The notes under the pieces are model-generated. The model saw only the letters and a list, made by a program, of their open reading frames with translations. It ran no database searches and was not told where the DNA came from. Positions 52,266 to 62,783 of a DNA stretch of 64,000 nt are shown here, in pieces. The stretch's first letter is position 1. Every line of letters begins with the position of its first letter. The position numbers and the translations under genes are program-made. This DNA comes from Leisingera aquimarina DSM 24565 (GTDB lineage Bacteria > Pseudomonadota > Alphaproteobacteria > Rhodobacterales > Rhodobacteraceae), in NCBI RefSeq assembly GCF_000473165.1, contig NZ_KI421504.1, positions 1,687,437 to 1,751,436 of the forward strand, read 5' to 3'.

Positions 52266-52679
52266 TCAGCCGCGGACAACCATGACCGTGCAATGCGCAT
52301 TGCGCACGACGCGGGCCAGGTTCGGGCCGATCTCGTAGTTCGGGAACTCGCCTTCGGCAGAGGCCATGATGATCATGTCATAACCGTCCTTGTGGGCAAG
52401 TTTCAGGATCTCACGGTAAACGCTGCCTTCTTCGATCTGCACCGGTACATCGGAGGCATTATTCCGGGCCAGGATAGTCTCGACTGCGCCTTTGACATGC
52501 GCCTTGGCGCCAGAGCCGTAGCCCGCGGGCAGGTTGGGCAGCTGGACAATCTCGGGAATGACCGAAACAGCATGCAGTTCGGCGCCGTAGAACTTGGCCT
52601 GCTCCAGCGCGACGGGTAGAGCTTTCTTCCACGATTTTTGATCTGTGTGGTCGATCGGAAGCAGAATTTTGGTGGCCAT
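52266..52679 (-). CDS. universal stress protein (UspA family)
   Basis: 137 residues: KILLPIDHTDQKSWKKALPV at the N-terminus and the nucleotide-loop region GPNLARVVRNAHCTVMVVRG at the C-terminus (G-x9-G-S/T type end). Sits between a Na+/amino acid symporter gene and gcvT, an unusual place for a Usp and a reason to think it is co-expressed with glycine metabolism. Confidence 0.9.
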   Translation of the reverse strand: MATKILLPIDHTDQKSWKKALPVALEQAKFYGAELHAVSVIPEIVQLPNLPAGYGSGAKAHVKGAVETILARNNASDVPVQIEEGSVYREILKLAHKDGYDMIIMASAEGEFPNYEIGPNLARVVRNAHCTVMVVRG

Positions 52680-52746
52680 CAGCCGTCTCCTCGAGATGTG
52701 GAATGCGGGTCAGGAGCGGGGGGCCGTGACGGCCCCCCGTCGATGG

Positions 52747-54117
52747 TTATTCAGCTGCAGTGCCAGCTTCTTCCGACTTGCCGCCGGTGGCAAAGAACTC
52801 TTTCGTCAGTTTGAAGACGATCGGGCTCAGCAGCGCCAGGGCGATCAGGTTCGGAATGGCCATCATGGCGTTCAGCGTGTCCGCCAGCAGCCAGATGAAG
52901 CCCAGGTCCGCGGTTGCGCCGAAGTAGATCATCACGATCCACAGAACACGGTAAGGGATCAGCGACTTCACACCCAGCAGGAACTCGACGCATTTCTCGC
53001 CGTAGAAGGACCAGCCCAGGATGGTGGTGAAGGCAAAGATCGACAGGGCAACCGCGATCAGCGAGCCGCCGATGCCGGGCAGGGTGGTCTCAAACGCCAG
53101 CGAGGTCAGCGCCGCACCGGATTCACCCGAGGTCCATGCACCGGACGAGATGATCGCCAGACCGGTGATCGAGCACACGATGATGGTGTCGATGAAGGTG
53201 CCCAGCATTGCGATCAGGCCCTGGTTGACCGGACCTTTGGTCTCAGCCGCTGCGTGGGCGATCGGAGCGGAACCCAGGCCCGCTTCGTTCGAGAACACGC
53301 CGCGTGCCACGCCAAAACGGATCGCCGCCCAGACTGCCGCACCGGCAAAGCCGCCTTCGGCTGCTGACGGGGTGAAGGCATAGGTGAAGACCAGCGACAG
53401 CGCGTTGCCGATATTGCCCAGGTTCAGCAGCAGAACCAGCAGGCCTGCGATGATGTAGGCAATCGCCATGAACGGAACCAGCTTACCTGCAACCGCACCG
53501 ATGCGGGTGATGCCGCCCAGGATCACGGCGGCGGTCAGAACCATCAGGATCACGCCGGTGACCGAGGTGTTCACGCCAAAGTTCGATTCCAGAACCTGCG
53601 CCACACCGTTGGCCTGCACGCCGTTGCCGATGCCAAAGGCTGCAACCGCGCCGAACAGCGCAAAGGCGAAGCCCAGCCAGGCCCACTTCGCGTCCAGGCC
53701 GTTTTTGATGTAGTACATCGGGCCGCCAACGAAATTGCCCAGCTCGTCCTTCTCGCGGTATTTCACCGCGCAGACAGCTTCGGCGTATTTGGTGGCCATG
53801 CCGACCAGAGCGGTCATCCACATCCAGAACAGCGCGCCGGGGCCGCCCAGGAACACCGCAGTTGCAACACCGGCGATATTGCCGGTACCGATGGTGGCCG
53901 ACAGCGAGGTCATCAGCGCGTTGAACGGGCTGATCTGGCCGTCGCCCTGGCCTTCACGGCCTTTGAACAGCAGGCTGAAGCCGGTGCCGATCTTGAGGAT
54001 CGGCATGAACTTCAGGCCAACCTGAAGGAAGAAGCCAACGCCAAGAATGAGGACCAGCATCAGTGGCCCCCATACGACGCCGTTGATGGCTCCTACGATT
54101 GAATTTAACGCTTCCAT
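52747..54117 (-). CDS. sodium:alanine/glycine symporter (AGCS family)
   Basis: 456 residues, about ten membrane helices; the AGCS signature GPGALFWMWMTALVGMATKY (about residues 90-109) and the VFSNEAGLGSAPIAHA motif are exact for the family. Imports alanine or glycine with sodium; the position upstream of gcvTHP suggests glycine feeds cleavage. Short palindromic GGGGGGCCGT-type hairpin (52717-52739) follows the stop before the Usp gene. Confidence 0.93.
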   Translation of the reverse strand: MEALNSIVGAINGVVWGPLMLVLILGVGFFLQVGLKFMPILKIGTGFSLLFKGREGQGDGQISPFNALMTSLSATIGTGNIAGVATAVFLGGPGALFWMWMTALVGMATKYAEAVCAVKYREKDELGNFVGGPMYYIKNGLDAKWAWLGFAFALFGAVAAFGIGNGVQANGVAQVLESNFGVNTSVTGVILMVLTAAVILGGITRIGAVAGKLVPFMAIAYIIAGLLVLLLNLGNIGNALSLVFTYAFTPSAAEGGFAGAAVWAAIRFGVARGVFSNEAGLGSAPIAHAAAETKGPVNQGLIAMLGTFIDTIIVCSITGLAIISSGAWTSGESGAALTSLAFETTLPGIGGSLIAVALSIFAFTTILGWSFYGEKCVEFLLGVKSLIPYRVLWIVMIYFGATADLGFIWLLADTLNAMMAIPNLIALALLSPIVFKLTKEFFATGGKSEEAGTAAE

Positions 54118-54142
54118 GGGTCTCCTCCCGCTTGCGTTTTGG

Positions 54143-55087
54143 TTAAATGCCCTTTGCCAAGGCCATCTGACGGGCCTCTTTCAGGGCGGCAAAGTCTTCA
54201 TCCGCGTGGAACGATGAACGGGTCAGCGGCGTGGCCGACACGTGGAGAAAGCCCTTGGACCGGGCAATCTGTTCCAGCTGCGCGAATTCTTCCGGCGACC
54301 AGAAGCGGTCGATCGGGTGGTGCTTGGGGGTGGGCTGCAGGTACTGGCCCACGGTCAGGAAATCGACCTGAGCGGCGCGCAGGTCATCCATCACCTGGCG
54401 CACATCGTCCAGGGTTTCGCCAAGGCCGACCATGATGCCCGACTTGGTGAACAGTTGCGGGTTGGCGCGTTTGGCGTCGTCCAGCAGCCGCAGCGAGGTG
54501 TAATAGCGCGCACCGGGGCGCACACGCGGGTACAGCCGCGGCACGGTTTCCAGGTTGTGATTGAACACATCAGGCGCGGCTTCAAAAACCGCATCAGCCG
54601 CTTCGCCCTTGCCCAGAAAATCCGGAGTCAGCACCTCGATTGTGGTGCCGGGGTTCTGATGGCGGGTGGCGCGGATGGTCTGGGCGATGTGCTCGGCGCC
54701 TCCGTCCTGCAGGTCGTCCCGGTCAACGGAGGTGATCACCACATGGCGCAGGCCCAGTTTCTTGACCGCGGCGGCAACCCGGCCCGGCTCAAACGCGTCC
54801 AGCGTGTCCGGCCTGCCGGTGGTCACGTTGCAGAAGGAGCAGCCGCGGGTGCAGACCTCGCCCATGATCATCATGGTGGCATGGCGCTTGGACCAGCATT
54901 CGCCGATGTTGGGGCAGGCGGCTTCTTCGCAGACGGTCGCCAGATCATGCTCCCGCATCAGCTTGCGGGTCTCGTAATACTCAGGCCCTTCGATCTTCTT
55001 CTTGCGGATCCACTTCGGTTTGCGCGGGATGGCGCTGTCGGCCTTGTGGGCCTTTTCCGGGTGGCGGGGTCTTAGCTGGATCATCAT
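54143..55087 (-). CDS. lipA: lipoyl synthase
   Basis: 314 residues: the N-terminal auxiliary cluster [13 protein letters not shown] and the radical SAM cluster [10 protein letters not shown] are both present, with a RSSFHADE serine (cluster ligand) near the C-terminus. Inserts sulfur into octanoyl-GcvH/E2 subunits. Located inside a glycine cleavage operon, which is sensible because GcvH needs lipoate, but it is not a usual arrangement. Confidence 0.97.
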   Translation of the reverse strand: MMIQLRPRHPEKAHKADSAIPRKPKWIRKKKIEGPEYYETRKLMREHDLATVCEEAACPNIGECWSKRHATMMIMGEVCTRGCSFCNVTTGRPDTLDAFEPGRVAAAVKKLGLRHVVITSVDRDDLQDGGAEHIAQTIRATRHQNPGTTIEVLTPDFLGKGEAADAVFEAAPDVFNHNLETVPRLYPRVRPGARYYTSLRLLDDAKRANPQLFTKSGIMVGLGETLDDVRQVMDDLRAAQVDFLTVGQYLQPTPKHHPIDRFWSPEEFAQLEQIARSKGFLHVSATPLTRSSFHADEDFAALKEARQMALAKGI

Positions 55088-55105
55088 CTGGCAACTCCCT
55101 CCAGA

Positions 55106-56488
55106 TCAGGCGTGGATGGCACGGCCAAGTGCATCAAGGCAGGCTTCTTTCACCGCCTCACCCATCGCAGGGTGCGCGTGGCAGGTCCGTGCAACCTCCT
55201 CGATAGTAGCACCTTTTGTCATCGCCAGCACCAATTCTGCAATTAAATCACCGCCATGCGCGCCGCAGATATGGGCGCCGAGGATCTTGCCCCCGGGCGA
55301 TGCCAGCACTTTGACAGCGCCGTCGGTTTCGCCGGTGGAACGCGCGCGGGAGTTGGCCATGAAGGCAAACTTGCCGGAGATGTATTCGGTTCCGGCCTCT
55401 TTCAGCGCCTCTTCGGTCAGACCGACCGAGGCAACTTCGGGGTCGGTGTACACAACGCCGGGGACGGTGTTGTAATCCACATGGCCATGCTCGCCCGCGA
55501 TAATTTCGACGCAGGCCACGCCGTCTTCTTCGGCCTTGTGCGCCAGCATCGGGCCGGGCACGCAGTCGCCGATTGCAAAGATGCCGGGAACCGACGTTTG
55601 GAAGGTTTCGTCCACCTCGACAAAGCCGCGGCCATTGATGGAGACACCGAGTTCTTCCAGGCCCAGGCCGCGGGTCACAGGACGGCGGCCGATGGCGATC
55701 AGCACCTTGTCCGCCTCAATCTGCTCTTCCTTGTCCTTGCCCACACGGTCCAGCGTCAGGGTCAGGCCGTTTTCGCCCTTTGCAATGGTCTTCAGCGCGC
55801 GGCCCAGTTGGAACTTCAGCCCGCGCTTGGACAGCGCTCGCTGGGACAGCTTGGCGATCTCGCCGTCGATGCCGGGCAGGATACGGTCCAGGTATTCCAC
55901 AACCGTCACTTTGGATCCGAGGCGTGACCAGACCTGACCGAGTTCAAGCCCGATCACGCCGGCGCCGATCACCACCAGATGCTCTGGCGCGGCTTCTAAC
56001 GCCAGCGCACCGGTGCTGCTCAGCACATCCACCTCGTCGATGTCCACGCCGGGGAGGGCGGCGGGTTCCGATCCGGTGGCAATAAGAATGTTCTTTGCAG
56101 TGTGGCTGTCTGCGCCGACCTGCACCTGGCCGGGCGCCGGAATGCTGGCCCAGCCTTCGATGTGCTCGACGCCGTTCTTTTTGAACAGGAAGGCGATGCC
56201 CTTGGTCAAGTCACCGACAATCTTGTCCTTGCGCGCCATCAGCGCGCCCAGGTCCAGGCTGGCGCCCTCAACGGCAATGCCATGCGCGGCCAGGTGGGAC
56301 AGTTCGGCATACTTGCCGGAGGAGGTCAGCAGTGCCTTGGAGGGGATGCAGCCAACGTTGAGGCAGGTGCCGCCCAACGATCCGCGGCCTTCGACGCAGG
56401 CGACTTTGAGACCCAGTTGTGCAGCACGGATTGCTGCGACATAACCGCCCGGACCGGCCCCGATCACGATCAGATCATATGTGCTCAT
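55106..56488 (-). CDS. lpd: dihydrolipoyl dehydrogenase (L-protein)
   Basis: 460 residues: FAD motif IVIGAGPGGYVAAIRAAQLG, redox disulfide GGTCLNVGCIPSKALL, NAD motif LVVIGAGVIGLELGQVWSRL, and catalytic HAHPAMGEAV near the C-terminus (usually HAHPTLSE). Reoxidises the lipoyl arm of GcvH. First of the lpd-lipA-symporter-usp-gcvTHP series, all on the minus strand with short gaps; it could alternatively serve 2-oxo acid dehydrogenases. Confidence 0.96.
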   Translation of the reverse strand: MSTYDLIVIGAGPGGYVAAIRAAQLGLKVACVEGRGSLGGTCLNVGCIPSKALLTSSGKYAELSHLAAHGIAVEGASLDLGALMARKDKIVGDLTKGIAFLFKKNGVEHIEGWASIPAPGQVQVGADSHTAKNILIATGSEPAALPGVDIDEVDVLSSTGALALEAAPEHLVVIGAGVIGLELGQVWSRLGSKVTVVEYLDRILPGIDGEIAKLSQRALSKRGLKFQLGRALKTIAKGENGLTLTLDRVGKDKEEQIEADKVLIAIGRRPVTRGLGLEELGVSINGRGFVEVDETFQTSVPGIFAIGDCVPGPMLAHKAEEDGVACVEIIAGEHGHVDYNTVPGVVYTDPEVASVGLTEEALKEAGTEYISGKFAFMANSRARSTGETDGAVKVLASPGGKILGAHICGAHGGDLIAELVLAMTKGATIEEVARTCHAHPAMGEAVKEACLDALGRAIHA

Positions 56489-56529
56489 GTGGTTTCTCCT
56501 CCGAAATGCGGCTCAGGACCGGCACGTAT

Positions 56530-56580
56530 GCTTACGTATACGACGTTTCGTCTCCTATAGGAAACTTTTTCCCTATTGCA
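56530..56580. promoter_or_regulatory. palindrome-rich operator region between lpd and XRE regulator
   Basis: CGTATACG (56535-56542), CCTATAGG just after it, and ATAGGAAA-CTT-TTTCCCTAT (imperfect) crowd the AT-rich centre of the 172-base divergent spacer. Likely binding sites of the XRE-cupin regulator and promoters for both directions. Confidence 0.5.
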
Positions 56581-56661
56581 AACACAAAGTACGGTCTCGG
56601 AAATTTTGACCCGTGAATACATCAAAGCTAAGCTGTTTGCGGAACAGGAGAATTTGCACGA

Positions 56662-57276
56662 ATGGAACCAATTCCCTCAGAAGAAACAGGGCTGGGCCCG
56701 GAAGCGGTGGAGGCTCCGGACGGGGAGGTCCTGGGGAAAATGATTCGCGACGCCCGCAAGGAAAAGGGGTTGACGCTGGAGGAAGCAGCGCGCGCTGCGG
56801 CCATTGGACGGTCGACTTTGTCGAAGATCGAGAACAACCAGACCCGCCCCAGTTTCGAGATCATCCGCCGCTTGATGCAGACGCTGGAACTGGAAACGCC
56901 GCAGTTGTTTGTGCAGTCCGGGCAAAGCGGTGTCACCGGGCGCCGGGATTTCACCCGCACCGGCCTGGGTGAGCATAAGGAAACATCGACCTATGATCAT
57001 GAACTGCTGTGCAGCGAGCTGACCAGCAAACGCATGGTGCCTTATATCAGCACCATCAAGGCGCGCGACGTGACCGAATTCGACAACTGGGTGCGCCACC
57101 AGGGCGAAGAGTTCATGTTTGTGCTGAGCGGCGAGCTGATCCTCTACACCGAACACTACCGGCCGCTTCGTATGCGGGCGGGGGACTCTGTCTATTATGA
57201 CAGCGGTATGGGCCACGGCTGTGTGTCGGTCAGCAAAGAAGACGCCAGGGTGCTGTGGGTGTCGCTGGAGGTGTGA
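56662..57276 (+). CDS. XRE-cupin transcriptional regulator
   Basis: 204 residues. N-terminal HTH_3: IRDARKEKGLTLEEAARAAA then GRSTLSKIENNQTRPSFEII; C-terminal cupin with GEEFMFVLSGELILYTEHYR and DSVYYDSGMGHG. The sensor presumably binds a small amine or amino acid. ATG 56662 follows GGAACAGGAG. Divergent from lpd and the glycine cleavage genes, so likely its controller. Confidence 0.9.
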   Translation: MEPIPSEETGLGPEAVEAPDGEVLGKMIRDARKEKGLTLEEAARAAAIGRSTLSKIENNQTRPSFEIIRRLMQTLELETPQLFVQSGQSGVTGRRDFTRTGLGEHKETSTYDHELLCSELTSKRMVPYISTIKARDVTEFDNWVRHQGEEFMFVLSGELILYTEHYRPLRMRAGDSVYYDSGMGHGCVSVSKEDARVLWVSLEV

Positions 57277-57377
57277 CGGGGAAGCCGCCTGGAGGTCCGT
57301 AAACCCGGGCTGACGGTTAAGCCGCTTTTCCGGACGGGCAGGTTCACATACACCTGTCTGAAAGGAGAGGCATTGCG

Positions 57378-58046
57378 ATGAATCTGGACCCGGTTGATAT
57401 CTCAACAGAAGCTTCGGCTTCGGCTGCAGTGTTTGAGGCGTTGCGCAATGCAATCATCGACGGCCGGCTGGAAGAGGGTGAACCGCTCCGTCAGGAAGAA
57501 ATCGCGCGCCGCTTCAACACCAGCCGGATCCCGGTGCGGGAGGCAATTTCGCGGCTGGAGGAATACGGGCTGGTTAAGACACAGCGCTTCAAGGGGGCGG
57601 TTGTTGCCGGGCTTTCGGCGGATGAGGCAGCGGAGATCTTCGATTTCCGCGCGCTGCTGGAGCCAGAGATCATCCGTGATGCGGTCCCGCGGATGTCACC
57701 GGAACTTCTGGCCAGCGCGCGGTTGCATTGCGAGGCGTTTGCCGGCTGCAAGAACCCGATGGAGTGGGGTGTTCTGAACCGGGAGTTCCACGACGCGCTC
57801 TACAGTGCCAGTGCGCTGACCTATTTTCGCGAAGCAGCCCGCAGCGCGATGGACCGGATCGACCGCTACATCCGTGCGCAGCTGGTCATGAGCGACGGTA
57901 TGGAGCGTGCCGAGCGGGAGCACATTGCGATCCTGGCGGCCTGCGAAGAGGGCGATGCCACTCGTGCTGCAGAACTGACCAAAGCGCATGTTCAAGCGGC
58001 CAAAACCTCGTTGCTGGCGTATTTTCCCGTTCTGACCCGGTCCTGA
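57378..58046 (+). CDS. GntR-family regulator with FCD domain
   Basis: 222 residues: winged helix IIDGRLEEGEPLRQEEIARR then FNTSRIPVREAISRLEEYGL, and an all-helical FCD effector domain (NREFHDALYSAS, HIAILAACEEGDATRAAELT with its metal-binding histidines). ATG 57378 follows AAAGGAGAGG. No obvious target besides the adjacent LysR remnant. FadR/VanR-type regulators of organic acids or amino acids are the nearest group. Confidence 0.88.
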   Translation: MNLDPVDISTEASASAAVFEALRNAIIDGRLEEGEPLRQEEIARRFNTSRIPVREAISRLEEYGLVKTQRFKGAVVAGLSADEAAEIFDFRALLEPEIIRDAVPRMSPELLASARLHCEAFAGCKNPMEWGVLNREFHDALYSASALTYFREAARSAMDRIDRYIRAQLVMSDGMERAEREHIAILAACEEGDATRAAELTKAHVQAAKTSLLAYFPVLTRS

Positions 58047-58055
58047 CACCTGTTC

Positions 58056-58654
58056 TCAGGCTGCCGTTGCTGGTGATGTCTGGGCAAGCAGCCAGTCGCT
58101 GATAGCGTTGGTGACACCTTCATTCGGGCCGGACTCCGGCCGGACCAGGTAATAGGCGCGGTTCTCGCTGACGGTTGTATCAAACAGCTGCACAAGCACC
58201 CCGCTTTGCAGGTCCGTGTCGATCAGCGGGATCCACCCCATCACGATACCCTGCCCGGACGCGGCGGCCTGCAGCACCACATTTGTGTCTTCAATGACCG
58301 GACCGGGCAGCGGGCCGTCCAGCCGGACCCCGGCCTGCATGAACCAGGCGTTCCAGCCCAGGGTGTCGCGCTGGTGGATCAGCGGAAAGCGCATCAGGTC
58401 GGCAGGTGACTGCGGATGCCCCAACCGGTCCAGCAGGGCCGTGCTGGCGACTGGTGCCGACAGCACGCTGACCAATGGCTCGGAAATCATGCCGGGAAAA
58501 CGTCCGTCGCCCCAGGTGATAAAGATGTCGGCGTCCACATTCTGCGTTTGCACCAGCTTCAGCTCCACCTCCGGAAAGGCCTCGCAGAACACGGCAAAAC
58601 GCGGCAGCAGCCAGCGGGTGGCAAAGCTGGGGCCCAAGGCAATGCGGATCGGCA
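58056..58654 (-). pseudogene. LysR (GcvA-like) regulator cut off by IS insertion
   Basis: The surviving part is a complete effector domain: from PIRIALGPSFATRWLLPRFA to the tail ISDWLLAQTS, as in GcvA/AmpR-type LysR proteins. It runs directly into the inverted repeat of the IS5-type element at 58655; the N-terminal helix-turn-helix is missing and is not recognisable beyond the far end of the element, so this gene was both interrupted and partly lost. Confidence 0.8.
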
Positions 58655-59790
58655 TTGTTGCAGAACTCACACGTGAGGTGTGACTTCCCCTTTCCCCACT
58701 GACTTCATGCCACGCGGACGGTCTCGTCGGTGCCGAGCGCGTGGCAGCGGTTCATAAGAGCGATGCGAATGTGGATCTCGGCGGTCTGGCGCTCGGGGTC
58801 TCTTGCGGCGATGGGCTCGCTGAAAGCCTTGAGGCAGCGCATCTTGGCTTCGATGCGGCTTCGGGCGTGGTATCCGGTCCAGCGCTTCCAGAACGCCCGG
58901 CCGTAGTGGCGGGTGGCACGCAGTGTCTCGTTGCGGACCCGCGCAGCCGGGCAATCCTCTTTCCACGCGGGCCCGTTCTTGCGGATCGGGATGACCGGGG
59001 TGGCTTGCCGGCCGATGATGGCGGTGTGGCCGCGGCGCGTGTCATATGCCCGGTCAGCGGTCACGGTGCCGATCTGCTCGGCCTCGGGGATCTGACCGAG
59101 CAGGTCGGGCAGCACAGGCCGGCAGCACAGGGCTGTCGCCGTCGCGGCTTGGAGTGAATTCCACAGCGCGCATGCCGGAGGTCGCCGTGTCCATGGCCAG
59201 ATGCACCTTGCGCCCCTCTCATTGATTGCTTTGCAATCAACTGCCGGGCAGGGATTGGCGGCGGCCCTGCATCCCGTGCTTGCGGGCCTGCCATTCGCCA
59301 TCCCCAAGCAACTTGATCCCGGTGCTGTCCATTGCCCGGCGGGGCATCACAGAGTGATGCCCGAGAGGGGACCAGCAGGTTGAGCGGGCCGTCCATGCGG
59401 CGATACGGGATCTGCACCGCCAGTGTCTTCTGCCTGCGGCAGAGGGTGGAGGAGCCGGGCACGGGCCAATCCGGACCTGCCAGCCGGAGCAGGTTCGACG
59501 CCATCCCGGCGGTCTGCCGCAAGAGTAGCTTGAACAGCGCTTTGATCGACAGGCAGAACTGGATCGCCGCGTCGGAAAAGACCGCAGGGGGGGCCGGGCG
59601 GCATTCCTGCGGCGCGCGCCAAGTCATGTCCTTGTCCACCCAGATCAGCAGCGAGCCCCGCTTGCGCAACGCGGCGTTGTGGCTGGACCAGTTCGTTGTG
59701 CGATCGCGGGAGCGGATGGTTTGTTCATGCGGACCGTGCAAGCGCATGGATTCCTGATGTGAATCCTCAGAAGTCAGAGTTCTGCAACAA
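58655..59790. mobile_element. IS5-type insertion sequence, degenerate
   Basis: Ends are a 14-bp perfect inverted repeat, TTGTTGCAGAACTC (58655-58668) and its reverse complement (59777-59790). The length, 1136 bp, fits IS5-group elements. Inside is a transposase frame on the minus strand that is broken at least three times. No clear target duplication was identified. Confidence 0.8.
58705..59747 (-). pseudogene. IS5-family transposase, multiply frameshifted
   Basis: Pieces in different minus-strand frames read as a DDE transposase: near the start MRLHGPHEQTIRSRDRTTNW and ALRKRGSLLIWVDKDMTWRA, later VLPDLLGQIPEAEQIGTVTA then DRAYDTRRGHTAIIGRQATP, and near the end RSRIEAKMRCLKAFSEPIAA. The DDE catalytic stretch between them is out of frame; frame changes lie near 59390 and around 59200-59150. 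No intact protein. Confidence 0.8.
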
Positions 59791-60293
59791 CGCCATCCGG
59801 AAACACTCGTATAAGAATAAATTACCACATGCCAGTTATCGCATGAGTTAATTATCCTGACGAATTTGACTTAAGAAAGCCGATGCTACGGATTGAGCAT
59901 CGGATTTTGCACTGAATTGCGCTGTGACTCCTCCATTTTGTGAAGTCTTTGCGATGCGGGGGATTGGTCCGGTACCAACGCTACCGCCCCGCAGGAATGA
60001 GGAAGATGCTCTGTATTTTGGGCAGAACGGCTGCCGCAAAGACAGCCGCACCCACTTTGCCAGGCTGCAATTCAAAGTTGTTTTGCAGGTGTTTTGCGCT
60101 TGCGGACCCAATCCGCAGCAGCAAACAGTAGAATCTAGGGCCGAGCATGCCGCTCAGAATCGTTTGCGGCGGACAGAGCGGCGGCGTCAGCCCATTGCGG
60201 TACGGAGAGCGGTGGCAGGCTTTTTTAGAGCGACGCGGAACACAGAAACAGGTATTTTCGGGCCATCAGGAGACTCAGTTCTTGCGGCTGGGG
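59791..60293. other. gene-free gap between IS5-type element and MCP
   Basis: About 500 bases. A CCGATGCT-N8-AGCATCGG hairpin (59880-59903) followed by ATTTTGC is the only structure; no supported gene. Short open frames here lack motifs and ribosome-binding sites. Confidence 0.5.
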
Positions 60294-62627
60294 TCAAAAG
60301 TTCTCCCATTTGGCGATACCGTCCGTTCCTGTTGCTGCGGACGCGAAGGACTGATCTGTTGTGAATGTATCCGCCGCTGAATTGTCCGCGCGAATGCTGC
60401 TCCCGGCAGGCTTTCGAATGCTCTGCGCAGTCTGCGATTGGCCTTTGATCGTGAAATGCGCCACAAGTTCTGCCAGTTTGCCCGCATCGCTGTTCAGCAT
60501 GTGCCCAGCGGCGGTTGCCTGTTCCACCATAGCGGCGTTCTGCTGGGTCACTTGATCCAGCTGAGTAACACCGGTGTTTATCTCATGCAGGCCTGTCGAC
60601 TGCTCCGCAGCCCCTTCGGCAATGCGGGAGACAAGCTCTGTGATATGAGCAACCCGCGAGACAATGCTCTGCAGCGCCTCGCCGGCCTTGCCGACCAGAT
60701 CGACCCCGCGCTCCACCTGTTTGGAACTGTCGCCGATCAGCGTTTTGATCTCCATTGCCGCGTCCGAAGACCGCTGTGCCAGCGCCCGCACTTCAGAGGC
60801 GACCACGGCAAATCCCTTGCCGGCTTCGCCTGCCCGCGCGGCCTCGACGCCTGCATTCAAGGCCAGCAAGTTGGTCTGGAAGGCGATGTCGTCAATGACA
60901 GAAATGATCTGCGAAATGTGGTTCGAGCTCTGCTCGATCCCGGTCATTGCGGAAACGGCGTTCCGGACAACGGAATCGCTGGCCTCAGCTTCTGAACGCG
61001 CTTCGTCCATGGTGGCCTCGACGCTGCGGGCGCCGTCTGCGGCGGATTTCACTGACGCAGTCAGCTCATCCAGCGCCGCGGCCGTCTGTTCAAGCGTTGC
61101 TGCCTGGCTTTCGGTGCGGTGCGACAGATCATCAGATGCTTGACTGATCTCCGCAGCGCCGTTGCGGATACTGGCAGAAGCTTCGACAACCTTCTGCACG
61201 GTCTCGTTCAGGGTTTCGAGCGTCAGATTGAAATCAAAGCGCAGTTGCTCGTGATCCTGGGGGAATGTTTCGGTGATCGGCTGGGAAAAATCACCGGTCG
61301 ACAGCCTGACCAGCCCGGCGCTGAGGCTTTCGACCACCGTTTGCTGATCCCGCTGCAGCTTGTTGCGATGTTCCTCGGCACTGCGGGCCTGTTTAAGGTC
61401 TGATTGCATCGAGACAAGCGTCTTGCCGATTTTGCCGATCTCATCGGACCGGTGAGCTGCTTCGACATCGATCTCCAGATTTCCTGACGAAACCGCTTCC
61501 ATATCTGTGCAAATACGGTCGATCGGCTTTGTGACCGAGCGCGCAAACAGCCAGCCCGCCAATGAAACCAACGCTGCACAGGTGAGGGAGATAAGGATCA
61601 TCATCCGCCGTTGCGTTACGGCCGGCGCCAGTATTTCCACCCGGTCAAGCTCCGCGACCAGCGCCCACTGGAGGTTGCGGAAGGCCACTGGCATTGAAAC
61701 GGCGGCAACTTCCCGGCCATCGGCCCGGGCAATTGAAGGGTAAAACTTTCCAGCAGCTCTGGGTTCTTCGTCTCCGGTCGGCACGGGCGCTGCGGCAAAG
61801 GCACCTTGCATATGGGGCAGAGGCGGCAATTCCTCCAGTAGGGCATGCCCGCCTTCCAGCCGGGAAGGAGTCCGGGCCTTGAGATCTTGCCCGGCAAGGT
61901 AAACGTCCAGAGTGTTCAGCTCCCCGGTGTAGCTGGAGGTGATTCCGGCGATGCCGTCAATTGCGACCTGCAGCGCAAAGACACCAATGTAGCGCCCGCC
62001 GCTGTCCACGATACGGGTGGCGGCAAATGCCGCGGGAGCACTGGCACTGGGTTCATAAGTTGAGATGTCGGAAAAATAGACCGTGTCTTTCTCACCAGCC
62101 GCAGCCAGCTGGAAAGCATGGGCAAGACCAGACTCCTTGAAGGGGCCGGTAGACATGTTCGTCGTGTAATCGGCTTCCTTGGCGACAGAAAAGATAACGT
62201 CGCCCGACGGGTCGATCAGGAATATGTCGTAAAACCCAAGCCGCTCCATCATCTTTTTGAAGGCCGGGTGGTTGCGTTCGAAGTGAACGTCATATGGCGA
62301 AGCAGCAGAGGCAAACATCGAAAGATTCTGAACTGCATCTTGCCCGGAGCCTTCACGTGTGCCCCAGGTCACCGCAAGGTCTTTCATGGCCTTGGCGGTT
62401 GATGGGACTGAAGAAATTGTCAGGATCGCGGCTTCGATGGACGCGAGATAGGACTGCAACGCCGCCTCGCGGTCCTGTATCATCGATTGCATGAATATTT
62501 CGGCATCGTGAACAACACTGCGCCGGAAGTAACTGCTGCTGAAAGCAATCAGGACAATTGTCAGAGTGAGTGCGGAACCGATGACAAGCATCGGCAGCTT
62601 GTGAGCCAGTTTCAAGGAACGGAACAT
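60294..62627 (-). CDS. methyl-accepting chemotaxis protein
   Basis: 777 residues. N-terminal membrane helix ([20 protein letters not shown]), a large periplasmic dCache-like sensor (about residues 40-300, [20 protein letters not shown] to [20 protein letters not shown]), second membrane helix ([20 protein letters not shown]), HAMP segment, and the cytoplasmic signalling domain with [20 protein letters not shown] and [19 protein letters not shown] 62627 ([10 protein letters not shown]) is taken because the helix begins there; longer starts add no domain. Ligand unknown. The last 50 residues after the signalling domain are an unstructured tail. Confidence 0.93.
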   Translation of the reverse strand: MFRSLKLAHKLPMLVIGSALTLTIVLIAFSSSYFRRSVVHDAEIFMQSMIQDREAALQSYLASIEAAILTISSVPSTAKAMKDLAVTWGTREGSGQDAVQNLSMFASAASPYDVHFERNHPAFKKMMERLGFYDIFLIDPSGDVIFSVAKEADYTTNMSTGPFKESGLAHAFQLAAAGEKDTVYFSDISTYEPSASAPAAFAATRIVDSGGRYIGVFALQVAIDGIAGITSSYTGELNTLDVYLAGQDLKARTPSRLEGGHALLEELPPLPHMQGAFAAAPVPTGDEEPRAAGKFYPSIARADGREVAAVSMPVAFRNLQWALVAELDRVEILAPAVTQRRMMILISLTCAALVSLAGWLFARSVTKPIDRICTDMEAVSSGNLEIDVEAAHRSDEIGKIGKTLVSMQSDLKQARSAEEHRNKLQRDQQTVVESLSAGLVRLSTGDFSQPITETFPQDHEQLRFDFNLTLETLNETVQKVVEASASIRNGAAEISQASDDLSHRTESQAATLEQTAAALDELTASVKSAADGARSVEATMDEARSEAEASDSVVRNAVSAMTGIEQSSNHISQIISVIDDIAFQTNLLALNAGVEAARAGEAGKGFAVVASEVRALAQRSSDAAMEIKTLIGDSSKQVERGVDLVGKAGEALQSIVSRVAHITELVSRIAEGAAEQSTGLHEINTGVTQLDQVTQQNAAMVEQATAAGHMLNSDAGKLAELVAHFTIKGQSQTAQSIRKPAGSSIRADNSAADTFTTDQSFASAATGTDGIAKWENF

Positions 62628-62783
62628 TTCTAACTTGCGACCTCCGGAACGCATCCGCCGGGCGGTGGATGCAGGCATTGATAATTGGCTCAATACAACG
62701 CTAGATAGATTTTTAATCCGTTAAGACACCTGAGATTTCCAGGAATGAGTTGGGCAGGCAGCATCGGTTCCGGATAAAGAGCG

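Noticed and set aside
54242..55075. plus-strand frame over lipA
   Set aside because: Antisense shadow of lipA.
56489..56661. possible glycine riboswitch ahead of the glycine cleavage genes
   Set aside because: The spacer is too short and lacks the two glycine aptamer cores; palindromic operator-like sequence fits better.
59848..60364. short frames between the IS5-type element and MCP
   Set aside because: Low-complexity composition, no ribosome-binding site, no homology that I recognise.
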